Positions 13,201 to 23,195 of a DNA stretch of 64,000 nt are shown here, one piece after another (the stretch's first letter is position 1; the number at the start of each line of letters is the position of its first letter). The DNA is from Maylandia zebra (taxonomy: Eukaryota > Chordata > Actinopteri > Cichliformes > Cichlidae), in NCBI RefSeq assembly GCF_041146795.1, contig NC_135172.1:41994123-42058122 (forward strand), written 5' to 3'. Below the pieces are notes generated by a model. The model was given only the letters and a program-made list of their open reading frames with translations, was not told the DNA's origin and did no database searches. The translations under genes and the position numbers were made by a program.

Positions 13201-13477
13201 ACACTGTACATTTCTACAGTTTCCGCGATGCCGTGTTTAAATTCTGTGTTAGATGGAGAAAGGGGGAGGAAATAAAAGGCAAACACGTGGAGGAAGTAAA
13301 AGAGAAGGCTGTATCGCTGAGGGCGAATTCAGCAAACGCTGATTTCTCACCTGAATTTTCCGCTAAGGAGGAAAACCCTTTAACGACCAGGAGCAAACCG
13401 CCGAACAAGCAGATCTGGATTAAAACCAGCTCCTTTCGCCGTTTCCGCCGCGCTTTCACCTTCTTCTGATTCGGCAT
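7515..13477 (-). CDS. slc24a3: NCKX3-like K+-dependent Na+/Ca2+ exchanger, first two coding exons (partial)
   Basis: This gene encodes a plasma-membrane antiporter that exports Ca2+ and K+ in exchange for Na+. Only the N-terminal part is in the window. Exon 1 (13351-13477) encodes a short basic tail (KARRKRRKE) followed by a hydrophobic signal-anchor segment ([16 protein letters not shown]). Exon 2 (7515-7646) encodes an acidic, Ser-rich extracellular loop with the patterns [10 protein letters not shown] and KGTKNCTPP. These match human SLC24A3 RKWMMARKLMQ and NSKNCTEP, including the N-glycosylation-type NCT. Both splice junctions are canonical and both introns are phase 1. The exons for the ion-binding alpha repeats must lie below coordinate 1. 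Synteny with dtd1 and smim26, as at human 20p11.23, supports the call. The start is uncertain: in-frame ATGs also exist at 13555 and 13549. Confidence 0.82.
7647..8479. other. slc24a3 intron 1 sequence, no gene seen
   Basis: AT-rich sequence without recognised coding or RNA features. Confidence 0.5.
8480..9000 (-). repeat. Jockey-superfamily (L2-like) LINE reverse-transcriptase fragment
   Basis: The minus strand encodes the reverse-transcriptase box [18 protein letters not shown] (about 8860-8931). Nearer the 3' side it encodes a thumb-type segment with [12 protein letters not shown] and [18 protein letters not shown] (about 8540-8720). The stretch between them that should hold the FADD-type catalytic box is missing, so the copy is internally deleted and dead. 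The clade is a best guess from remembered fish LINE proteins. Confidence 0.65.
9310..11046. mobile_element. Non-autonomous hAT-like DNA element with internal GA minisatellite
   Basis: The left end (TGGGAGTGATGGGAATAAC, about 9320) leads into repeated GTTAC/GTAAC words. The right end, read inverted, begins CTGTTGGGCAAGTTAC and is again packed with AGTAACT words. This matches a family of teleost elements starting roughly CAGTGTTGGG. Terminal similarity is short and no clean duplication was found, so the superfamily is uncertain. The interior is non-coding with a 300-bp GA-rich minisatellite and a unique-looking 10.3-10.9 kb segment. Confidence 0.5.
9942..10253. repeat. Compound (GA)n minisatellite
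   Basis: GA dinucleotide runs are broken by eight copies of a GCAGAAAAAGAG spacer at irregular intervals of roughly 30-60 bp. Long open frames on both strands here are artefacts of the repeat. Confidence 0.95.
11047..13350. other. slc24a3 intron 1, promoter-proximal part
   Basis: No exon was recognised. The stretch 11.85-12.25 kb is low in recognisable repeats and rich in homeodomain-type words such as TAATTGAT. It is a candidate conserved non-coding region only; alignment to another fish would be needed to say so. Confidence 0.4.
13351..13477 (-). CDS. slc24a3: slc24a3 coding exon 1
   Basis: 127 nt, encoding 42 residues plus one base, and ending at a CAG|GTGAGA donor. I chose the ATG at 13477 because the product then begins with a short polar stretch and the basic run, as in human NCKX3. 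An in-frame ATG at 13549 has a better Kozak context (G at -3, G at +4) and would add 24 residues. The surrounding 13.3-13.7 kb is CpG-rich compared with its neighbours, as expected of a promoter and first exon. Confidence 0.75.
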
Positions 13478-16400
13478 CACTTGCTTCGCCCGATTCCGGA
13501 GTCGGATACCCGGCAGAGACGTCCCCGCTTCCGCTGCTGCCACATCCATGCGCATCCAAGAAGTACCAAAAAGAAGCGAAAAGGAAAAGAAGAAAACCCA
13601 ACGACCTCCTTTAATTCCCGGGGAACTGACTTCTCTCCCGGAGACGGGTAAAGAAGTGAGAGAGGAAGCGGGCAGAAAGTTAAGATTGGCACCGCTAATG
13701 GGATGCTGAGAAAAAGAAAAAGAAAGGAAAGAAAGAAACGGACCAAAAGGCTTCGAGCTGCTGCTTAGAAAAGCCGGTCTGTCTTCTTATGTCATGTTGG
13801 AATGTGGTTTTGGAAGTGGTAATGCTGAGGAAGGCTGCACAGGATCTCCATGGATGCGTCCGTCTGCTGAGAGGAGGAGGAGGAAGAGGAGGGGGGCGCA
13901 GTGACGGCACTGACACTCGGTCCAAAATCAGCTTTTATCCTGATTCTGTGAAAAACATACGAAAAATAAAAATTAACCTTTTTTATGAGCACAGGCTCGA
14001 TATTTGTGAGTAAACTGGAACCTTAACGCATTCTTTTTGTTTCAAATGTGTTCAATATCAAAGATGTCACAGTTACCATGAATTCAGCAGCTGACATCAG
14101 GACATCCGGACACGCCCACTATAAAAGTTACGCCCACGAGATAGATGCACATCTGTCCAGGAGCCGACACACACTGCAGGTGTGTATCCTGCAGTCTGAA
14201 CTAATGATCTAAGTGGAAAACAGGCAGTGGCCACCAAGGCTGCAGGTCCTCTGATGGCCACATGAGGCCGGCTGAAAGTGAGTGGGTCCCCACAGACTCG
14301 CGTGTTAATTCTCTAACTTTACCACAGAATTTATCACCTGTTTTAAAGGTGTGGGGTTTTTTTTGTATCTATAGTAACTCTACAGGGATTCATATTTTAT
14401 ACCTCACCCCTGGATACAAGGGTGCTAGCTAACGATGAGCCAAAAGCTACAACACAGCACACATTCAGTTTGGCTCCTCCCCCCTGCAACCCAACTGTCT
14501 TCTGATTGACTGCCCCTCATAAAAAGAAGACAGCGCAAAATTGACCCAAATTTCATCCTCTGAGCCACACAGTTTTTAACTTTGGACGTGTTTACCATGT
14601 TTACCATGTACAGATACAGTACATACATGTACAGTGTTGTAACAGTGAATATGTGACAGAAACAAGGAAAGGCAAATCCATCTTTTATTAGAAACCTTTA
14701 TTAAAGTGTGAATAAAAGAGCAACCATGCACTGTATTTGTGTGTTTGTGTCTCCTGATAAGCTGCAGATGTTTGATGGGTTCAGTTGTGTCGTTGACTGC
14801 CCTCTCCTGGGATTGTGTTTTAATAAGACCACATTAAACAGCTTATACTCACAGAAAATTGAACAATAATAGTAGTATAGAGTTCTTAAGTTGTAGTTTT
14901 CACTTAAACCACTCACTCACACAGAGCCGAACACTTTGACTACGCCTTCAAGGCTTCTGTAAATAATACCGGTATTAATCTTACTTTAAAATATGATGAT
15001 ATTATGGTCAAAACTAAACATCGGCCCCTGTGAACATGGATTTGAAAAGAATAAAAAAAACCCAGTTTGGTTCTCTTCACATATCTGGTCTTTTACTACA
15101 CATCTATCAGATCCGGGGCAGGTTAGATGTGCTGTATTTTCTTTGGTTATACAACAGTCGTTAGGTCATGTGGATTGATTTCTCCGGTGCTGCTTGTACA
15201 TGTTGCCTACTTGTTCGCTGCAGATAGTTCTGTGTCCACAGAGATGATACGGACCACCGATTCCAGCATGTCTCTGCCATTTCTGATGGTTTTTTAATGC
15301 AGTACTCTTTGAGTGAAGCTGAATTTCGGGATAATGGATAATACTTGATCCCGGCCAAGTGGGTTGCTTGATTGTGGGGCCTGAGGTTTCATATAAATAG
15401 CACTGGAAACTTTCCAGCAAGAATGGAAAAAAGTAGTCAGGGCTCTAGGCAACTGGTTTCATTGTGCCTTATTAACCCTTTAGAGCAAAGAGCCCAGAGT
15501 GATCTAAAGGCAACCAGGATACGAGTGACACTTCTACATCGGTTTCTGATGTGTCCTGGAAAACGTTCTTCTAAATCAGTTGGGAATTGTTTACTCTCTC
15601 GTGATGATGCCAACATGATTCGAGGACTTTAAGCTGCCATGAAACCGGGCCTGTCTAACCTCCAAAGCTACATCAGACTCTGCACGGAGTTACTAAACAA
15701 GCTGAATTCCCCCAACCTCCCAGACGTAAGAAATAACTGTGGGGAAGGAGGGAAGAGGAAGGAGGAGGAGTGGGTGGGTGGGGAGGAGGAGGGGGGCAAC
15801 AAATTAAATCCAGTTAAATTGTTTTTCCATAGCCAGTAGGCTTGGCAAAGGACTCGCTCACACACACAAGATGTAAGATAAGTTGTAGAAAAGACAAACC
15901 AGAAACAGTGCGGCTTCAGATGTAGGAGAATGCCTGGAATTTAACCCAGTTTCCCATGTCCGCCTCACACCGCACCCACTGCCCTGCCCAGCAGCTCAGG
16001 ACGTCCACATCCACACACGCAAACAGGTGATTCCCCACAGCGAGACATCTGTCCTGCACCAGCCCTCCCCTGGTCAATAACCCACACAGCCTACCTCCTC
16101 CTTCCTCTGGCATTGGGATCACAATGCAGCCACTGCAGAGGAAAGCTGCAGTTCTAGCAGTTTGAAACACCAAGGCTAGGTAGCTAGCTAGCAGACATAT
16201 CTGGGTCATGTCTTCCCTCTCAGATAGCTCCCATATCCAGGATGCAGCAGCTCCTCTTCCTCTCCACCGCAATCTCAAATCAGAAGGAAAGGGATGAGAG
16301 GGGTATAGCATGGTTGGCCAGGAATAGCCAACCAAAAAAAGAAGAAAACTAAAGTTGGGACAGTACAGAGGCCAGGTGGTGATGCTGAAAGTAGAAATAA

Positions 16401-18559
16401 GGCCAAGCATCCCTGCGGTTTGCATTAAAATGAGCAGAATGCAACACACAAACAGAGAGACGCTTCTTTCTTACGCCTTTATAAAAATGACAACAAAACG
16501 TACATTCAGATCTGTCGAGTGACAGCAGGACAGCGTCACAATGAGAAACATGAATAAATAGCTGATGTCAGAGTTGGTCCGGTCACACTGATAGTGAGGT
16601 GCAGCTGGCCCCTCTCCGCAGGTGTAAAGCACAGGTGAATGGGGCAGTCGCAGAAACTCGATCCTGGTCTTACAATCGACTGCAGCACCCTTTCTAGAGT
16701 CATTCCCACTGAGTGGGTCAATAAATTGAGGAACACACTGAGACACAGGTCACATTTTAGCATTTAAAGTCCAACTGAAATCACATCTCCGTCTGCTGTA
16801 GTCTAGTCAAAGTGATTTTAAAGTGTAAAGCTATTCTTATTTCTGTTAATGAAGAGACAATAATGATTTGGGGCATCAAATCCACTCTGGCAGCCTCTGA
16901 GTTAGTTGGTTACCATTCATGTTTCAGTGAAAGCTGAGTCAGTGCAAGCAGATAATGTTAACAAATGTGCGCCGCTAAATGAGTACATGATACACAGCCA
17001 TCTTTATGCTACGTCACTAAGTTGCTAGCAGACAGTAGTTAGCCAAGACTCGGCTGGTTAGCCAAACTAATGTTGTTAGCAATGCGCTTTTACCCAGTGG
17101 ATGTTTGTTAGCTAACTTAGCAAGTCGGCGTGCAGCATCGTGCTTACATGTAGCTGGAGATTTAATGCAGGCTGTTGTTTGAAGCTTTTGTGGGGTGTTG
17201 CTGCAGACTGCTGTCTACTTATTAGTGACGTAGCTTCTGATTCCAGAAAGTGAAGACCATGCAAAAGGCCAGCAGGGGGCGACTCAACTAGCTGCTAAAA
17301 AAGCAGTCCATTTGTACAGAAATCAGTGTGGGAAAAATTTATCAGTGATCTCAAATTTAAAAAAAAGAAAGAAGGAAAAGTAAATACTGGTGATGTGTTT
17401 ATGTGCTCCGCTGATATTTTTCGGTCTTCTTTACTAAAACATGATGATCATTTTACAAATTTACAGCCAGAATTAGGAGAAAGCAGGATCCAGGTGCACA
17501 TTTAGTTTCAAATTAAGAAGGTAAGGCCAAAAAGACTGAGCTTGAGGACTTCACTAACCAATGACTGACTTTACAGAAGTTTCATCTCAAGTCTTTGCAT
17601 ATGAAACGTAAACTTGTCCAGCTACAAACAACAGGGCCATTTCTTTTACAGAGCAGACGGTGGTAGCAACTTCAGTTTGACCTTAAACAAAATCTGCTAC
17701 TCAAAAAGGTAAAATAACCTCTTAGACCTCAAAAATTTGACAAGTGTCACAATATATAACAAGCTTGGTACATTCTCACTACCATGATGTTCCTGCAGTA
17801 TAAACTCGGAGCTGAGCTGTGCTTCAGGGTCAGAGTCATGTCTCTAAACAGAGACTAAGTCAGAACAGACAGAGAGAAAGCAAAAGACAAAGAGACAGAT
17901 GGCGGCAGAAACATGAAACGATGGAAAGAAAGGGAGCGAAGGGAAAAGGAAAGCCGAGCACATAAAGCTACTGGGCTGCACGGTTTTATGATGTTGCCAT
18001 CACCCACGCCTCCCCTCCCCTCGCAAATCTAAGAAAACTGTGCAGTGTCATGTGGCCAGACATCATCTTTGCTACATGTAGCCGGTCCTATCTGAGTGTG
18101 GAGGAGAGAGGCCAAGGGGACGATGTCTGAAACAGGCTGAACGAATCCTGCTGATTTCCAAACAGGAAGGACAGTCCAGGATCAGGTGAAAGAGTCGCTG
18201 AGGTTTAAGGCCTTCCTGAGGAAACTGGGCTCACCGTCATGTCCCCAGTACGACATCTGCAAGACACGAAACAGCAGTAGTTTAAACTCTTTTTCTTCAT
18301 ACTCTCTCAGTCATTACACAGTCATTCACATCATTACAGAAGATCAACCAAATGTGGAAAAATCTTCCCATGTGACCCCCACAGGATGAGCTGATCTTTG
18401 TTGCATAGCAACTTTAGCAAATGTAATTAAGCCCTGTGAAATTAGACCCTGAAACCATCAACATTATCAGGGTTACAGCACCTTTATGTTTATAGGAGTC
18501 AAAATGTAGCGCTTTGGAATTTTCTTAAGCCTTTTTGAGTCCTCAAAGCATATTTATTG
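13478..18559. other. Intergenic region upstream of slc24a3
   Basis: It holds the slc24a3 5' UTR and promoter (13.48 kb upward) and otherwise no recognised gene. A 177-codon minus frame at 15916-16449 has no family resemblance and was rejected. A dispersed repeat copy starts at 17260. Confidence 0.5.
17260..17460 (+). repeat. Dispersed repeat with CTCF-like core
   Basis: This carries GGCCAGCAGGGGGCGACTC followed by degraded AAAAGCAGTCCATTTGTACA, a repeat I recognise as common in fish genomes. A second copy in the opposite orientation lies at about 58090-58300. The family name is unknown to me. Confidence 0.55.
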
Positions 18560-18770
18560 GGCAGAAAATATCCATGTGAAAGTTCAGGATGAAAAACACA
18601 TTTAAGCTCTGTTAAGAACTACAATGAAATCAATTTCACCCCCCGGTTCAGCTTCATATTTATCTCTCTCGCTCATGTCTGAGGTAGGCTTGGTTAGCAT
18701 TCGGGAATCAAACCCACAACTCCCGTTCCAAAGGTGTGCAAGTCTTACTACCACGCTATCCAGCTGCCTT
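18560..18770 (-). repeat. tRNA-headed SINE-like fragment
   Basis: Read on the minus strand, 18770 to 18700 resembles a tRNA-derived SINE head. It has GGATAGCGTGGTAG as a degenerate A-box region and a good B box, GGTTTGATTCC (18704-18714). The body downstream (18690-18590) contains AACAGAGCTTAAATGTG, which recurs on the same strand at 42598-42620. It abuts the LINE fragment that follows on the plus strand. Confidence 0.45.
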
Positions 18771-19330
18771 CTCAGACAGGGCATACATGGAACGCCATAA
18801 CCAAGTGGCTGGCATAGTGTACAGGAACATCTGTGCTGAGTATAACCTGGAAGTCCCGAGGTCAAAATGGGAGATGCCCCCAAGGGTGGTGGAGAATGAC
18901 CGAGCTAAGATCCTGTGGGACTTCCAGATACAGACGGACAAAATGGTGGTGGCTAACCAACCGGACATAGTGGTGGTAGACAAACAGAAGAAGACGGCCG
19001 TAGTGATCGATGTAGCGGTTCCCAATGACAGCAACATCAGAAAGAAGGAGCATGAGAAGCTGGAGAAGTACCAAGGGCTCAGAGAAGAGATGGAGAAGAT
19101 GCGGAGGGTGAAGGTAACGGTGCTCCCAGTGGTAATCGGACCACTCGGTGCAGTGACTCCCAAGCTAGGCGAGTGGCTCCAGCAGATCCCGGGAACAACA
19201 TCAGAGATCTCTGTCCAGAAGAGCGCAGTCCTGGGAGCAGCTAAGATACTGCGCAGGACCCTCAAGCTCCCAGGCCTCTGGTAGAGGACCCGAGCTTGGA
19301 GGATAGAAGCTCGCAGGTCTTTTTGTTTTC
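18770..19330 (+). mobile_element. R4/Rex6-like LINE 3' end with intact endonuclease reading frame
   Basis: An open frame ending at 19284 encodes about 170 residues of LINE C-terminus: AYMERHNQVAGIVYRNICAE, then WEMPPRVVENDRAKILWD, then NQPDIVVVDKQKK...VVIDVAVP, ending LRRTLKLPGLW. The P-D and I-D spacing fits the PD-(D/E)xK restriction-like endonuclease found after the reverse transcriptase in R4-clade elements such as Rex6. The LINE is 5'-truncated at about 18770, the usual result of incomplete reverse transcription. The reading frame has no stops, so the insertion is probably recent. An ATG at 18736 lies in the preceding SINE-like sequence and is not a real start. Confidence 0.75.
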
Positions 19331-19451
19331 TTTTAATAATATATTTATTATCAGAAAACAGATGAAACATACCTGTGAATATTCCATGAGATTCTTATGA
19401 TATGCTCATAGTTGGTTTATCCACTAGGAATTTTGTTGGGTGAAGTCTCGT

Positions 19452-19505
19452 TTTTAGTTATCTTGGCTGGAGCTGTGTATTCAGCTCCAGCCAAGATAAC
19501 TAAAA
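19452..19505. other. Perfect 24-bp inverted repeat with 6-nt loop
   Basis: Arms 19452-19475 and 19482-19505 are exactly complementary over 24 bases; the inner part is CTTGGCTGGAGCTG / CAGCTCCAGCCAAG. The loop is TGTATT. It lies in intergenic DNA 170 bp after the LINE and is not explained by any nearby feature. It could be a fold-back relic or a small-RNA hairpin. Confidence 0.9.
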
Positions 19506-21012
19506 TCAAGAAATGATGACATCGGGTTTTGATACCTCAAGAAAATTAAAATAAAATAACAATGTAGGGCATAAAAAAGACAATGGTTTAATCCTGAGCT
19601 CCATCCTGCTCAGACAGCAGACACACACGGACCTAATCTGCACAGATTATGGTATTTATGGACTGGGACACTCCAAAGATCACAATCTAAAGCCCAAATT
19701 GGTACAAAAAAAAGAATAATCTTTTCTAAAAGATGGTCTATGGTTTGAGTGGGGGACCTATATACTAAAAGCCACTGCAGGGGTGTGGTTTCCTACCACT
19801 CTCTCTCTGCTTTCATGTCTGGTCAGATTAAGACTAAAAATCTTTAAGATAAATCTTTAAAAACCAACTAACACAAAAAGCAAGATTATATCGACAGCAA
19901 TATCTTTATGGACTAAAATAAGCCATTCAAAGCTAAGCATGGACGCTTTCCCCCCCCCACAGACTTTGGCCTTATTTGTTACTTTCCCATTTTATTCCTG
20001 TTAAAATGAAAAGAAGTAAAAATTCCTGGAGGTTTAAAGTGCAGCTTCCATTTTAGGTGAACAGACAAATTCAAAAGTCTGCATCATATTAAAAGATCTG
20101 CACAAAAACGCTGACGGTAGCAATGAAAGCTAAATTTAAAGATGCAGTTACGTGTGGTGTGAACATCTCCGACAGTCCTGAGAACAGCTACAGCTGGAAC
20201 CTCTTCACAGCAGCTGAAACCTTCCTGTACTGATAACTTAACATAACTCTATTTTGAAATTAGAGCGTTGCAGACAGGAAGGACGAGCAGAGAAGATAAT
20301 GGAGGGCTGTCGCAAATTATTCGATGGAAGTCGAGCACGGCTCATGTTTAAGTCACGCAAAGCAAACCTGGGGAGCACCAGTTCTCTCTATAAAACATGC
20401 AGCTACAGAGCTAAGCAAGCAAGGCCGCTGTCCTTTTTCCTCTTTCTTCCACCCATCCCTCTCTTTCACTACAGCACACACACTTCCCGAGGTGCTGTGT
20501 GTGCACTCTCTCACTCCAAAATCCAAATAACAGTCACCTTATCAAAAAAAAACCAAAAACAAAAAACCACTCCCTTTCCTCTCACATTTCCCCCTCATCC
20601 CTGGCTTCTGGTCAGACCTTATGTAACAAGGTGCTGAAGCCTCCAAAACCTGAGGATTACACTGCATCCTCCCCCGCTGTGGAGGAGTTCAGGGAGGACA
20701 TAATAACATTGCACCTGCAGATGTTTTGATGGAGGTTTTAAGCCATTAGAAGCTAACAGCAGCTATCAGGTGACTGGATGAGGATCACTCCAGAGTTTTT
20801 TTCCCCATACAAGATATGAAAATGCTGATTTAGTCAATAAAAGTCTAAAACTTTGGGATCAGGTTTTCCGCTTCTGGCTCAGGGTGTTTGGCGTGTCATA
20901 ATCTCCTGCTCAAAAGTGACTGAGTGCCGCCTACTCCAATCGAGAGACGTCAGTAAGGTTCGACTCTACGGATTACTTCTACACCACATATTTCCTCAAT
21001 AGATTTTACATT
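19506..21012. other. Intergenic sequence, no gene seen
   Basis: No coding or RNA feature was recognised. The 127-codon frame at 20254-20637 is low-complexity and has no family resemblance. Confidence 0.5.
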
Positions 21013-21760
21013 TAGTGTCCACTTCATTAGACACACCTTTGTAGTACAGGGTTGGCCCCTTGTTTGCCTTTAAACCTGCCTTAACTCAACATGACACAGA
21101 TTCAACAAACCGCTGGAAGCTTTCCTCAGAGATTTTGTCCACATCAACACGACAGCATCACACAGTAGCTCCAGATTTGTCAAATGAACACCCAAAGGTG
21201 TTCTACTGGATTTAGATTTGGTGACCTTTGTGACAACTTGAGCACAGTGAACTCAGATGATGTGAGCTGCTGGAATGAGCCATCAGAAGATGCTCGGCAA
21301 CAGCACCCAGGTAGGCCAGCAATCCCCAACCCCCGTGAATCGTTTGGTACCGGGCCGCGAGAGTTGAAGCTCGGGTGTGAAATGTATAGTTTTCAGGGTT
21401 TTTATCGGTTTTTAGTTGGTTATCTCAGTTGGTACTAAGCATTGTTGGCATCTCCCACACCATTACACTAGTAGCAGCCTGAACCATTGATGGATTCACG
21501 CTCTCAGGCTAAATTGCCAGAGGGTGTGGTCTTCTGCTGCTGTGGCCCATCAGCTTCAAGGTTTGATGTGCTGTACACTGAGAGATACTCTTCTGCAGTT
21601 CAGATCAGCAGTTTCTGAAGCCGACCAGCCCAGCTCAGGTTGCACTTCAGCAGGTCAGCATGCTTAAATGCATTGAGTTGCTGCCATGTGATTGACATTA
21701 CTTGCTCCAGACCAGCTTATGTGTTCAACTTAAGTTACTATGGTAATGAGAGCCACCTTC
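21013..21760 (-). mobile_element. Tc1/mariner relic split by a hAT-type MITE piece
   Basis: The sequence matches, in antisense, a fish Tc1-like transposon that I recall well. The 3' end (TTCATTAGACACACC) is followed by segments antisense to the C-terminal catalytic part, for example TTTCCTCAGAGATTTTG and GGTGTTCTACTGGATTTAGA. After a break come segments antisense to the N-terminal part, such as GGTGTGGTCTTCTGCTGCTG and ATTGAGTTGCTGCCATGTGA. A different repeat occupies 21317-21437. Heavily decayed and partly deleted. Confidence 0.7.
21317..21437 (-). mobile_element. hAT-type MITE fragment nested in a Tc1 relic
   Basis: It starts CAGCAATCCCCAACCCCCGTG and continues GTACCGGGCCGCGAGAGTTG. It is the right end, inverted, of the same MITE family seen at 26206-26492. 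Only about 120 bp are present. Confidence 0.65.
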
Positions 21761-22599
21761 GTGACAGTGAAACTGATTTAAGCTTGTGATACCTCACCAA
21801 CCCATTAATCTCACCTCTCTGGTGTCAGTCATGCTTTTGTCTGAATGCAGCTAACTGCACTGCCCCATCTTTGAGCACAAGGATCAGGAAGCATTGCTGC
21901 CAGTTTGAGGGCATATCCATTAATGCACGTCTGCCAGAGGGTTCACAGAGGGAGAGGAGCTGTGCTGCAGGAGCCTGCAGCCTCAGCAGGGAGAACAGAG
22001 GGGGACACAGAGAGAGCTGACTCAATGCCTCCCCATCTCTGTTCTCCCAGAACTCGTCTGTTTTTGCACTAGTAAACAAATACTCAAGGCAAATAAGAAC
22101 AACCCCCCAAAACATACCCCCCCACACCAAACCACCCCCAACACTGCAATAAGAAGCACAAAATGAGAAACAAACAGGTCTGTCTCTCATGAAGGTTGCT
22201 GAGTTTCACCGCAATGTCAACAAAAACAAAGAGATCAGGCACAGATGGAAAAAGGGAGATGTGGAAAACAAGAACAACTGTAACTGCTTCTCACTGCAGA
22301 TTTAAGGGCGCCATATTGCACATGACACCATACACTAATATTATAAATGGGACATAACTATTTTTGGGAGGTGACTGCATTTGTTGACAGTGCAAAAGAC
22401 AAAAATGATCTTGCACAGATGCAAAGCCATTTTGTTCTCAGAGTTTCAGCAAATTTAAAAGGACCTAAAACCAGGTAAGCACAGGAAATGCTGTTTAAAG
22501 GTATAACTCTGTTTCCATAAATAGAGTTATACAAAAAATACTGCAGTTTAGAAATGCTTTGACTGCTCAGTATAAGTAGTAAAGCATTATATACATACA
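21761..22599. other. Intergenic sequence, no gene seen
   Basis: Nothing recognised. A 121-codon minus frame at 21825-22190 has no family resemblance. Confidence 0.5.
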
Positions 22600-23195
22600 G
22601 ATACACCAGATTTCCAGAAAAATTGGGAATAAAACTAAAATCGGCTTTTTCGTCATACACTTGAACATTTATTTAACAGACAAAAGGACAAAGAAAAGAT
22701 TTTAAATGTTTTTTCCACTTAAACTTAATTTTATCTCTTAAACACATTTAGATGCTTGCAACACACTCCAACAACTTTGTGCAGAAACATCAGTGAGTTC
22801 TGGGCCCAAGCTCATCCGAGATGGAGCGAGCAACAATGGAAACGTGTCCTGTGGTCACATGAGTTCACGGCTCAACGTGCACCAGTGCCCGTAGCATGGG
22901 GGCTTTGCACATATGTGAAGGCACTACGAGGAGGAGGAATTTTAGACAGACATATGCTCCCATCAGGAAATTATCGTCTTTTCCCAGGAACTCCGTGTGT
23001 AGGACAATGCCAGGCCTCATTGGAAAAACCTGGCTTCGTAGACATGGAGTCTGTGTGCTTGACTGCAGTCCTGATCTGTCTCCCTTTGAAAATATCCAGC
23101 ACATCATGAGGAGGAGAATCAGGTTTTAGTTTTTCTTGGATTTTCAGGAAGTGTCCCAACTATCCCAGTGGGGTTTGTACCGATCCACTACCTAA
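22600..23195 (+). mobile_element. Second Tc1/mariner lineage, relic
   Basis: The plus strand encodes degraded transposase pieces in order: 'AWGLC/GALHICEGT' (about 22890-22925), 'YAPIRKLSSFPRNSVCRT' (about 22950-23010), 'TWLRRHGVCVLDCSPDLSPFENI' (about 23025-23100) and 'IMRRRIRF'. These match a Tc1-like family whose intact form reads 'HGMGHLHICEGT', 'DNAKPH' and 'SPDLSPIENVW'. The right end AAGTGTCCCAACTATCCC (about 23150) is the expected terminal sequence. The catalytic D of the DNAKPH box is lost, so the copy is inactive. Confidence 0.75.

Noticed and set aside
13214-13350. Continuation of the slc24a3 exon 1 reading frame past 13351
   Set aside because: A strong CAG|GTGAGA donor at 13351 and phase agreement with exon 2 show this part is intronic.
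15916-16449. 177-codon minus-strand open frame upstream of slc24a3
   Set aside because: No family resemblance; hydrophobic and Cys-containing but without signal-peptide or domain logic, and it lies near dispersed-repeat-like DNA.
18756-19370. 204-codon minus-strand open frame
   Set aside because: Shadow of the plus-strand LINE endonuclease frame, which matches a known family.
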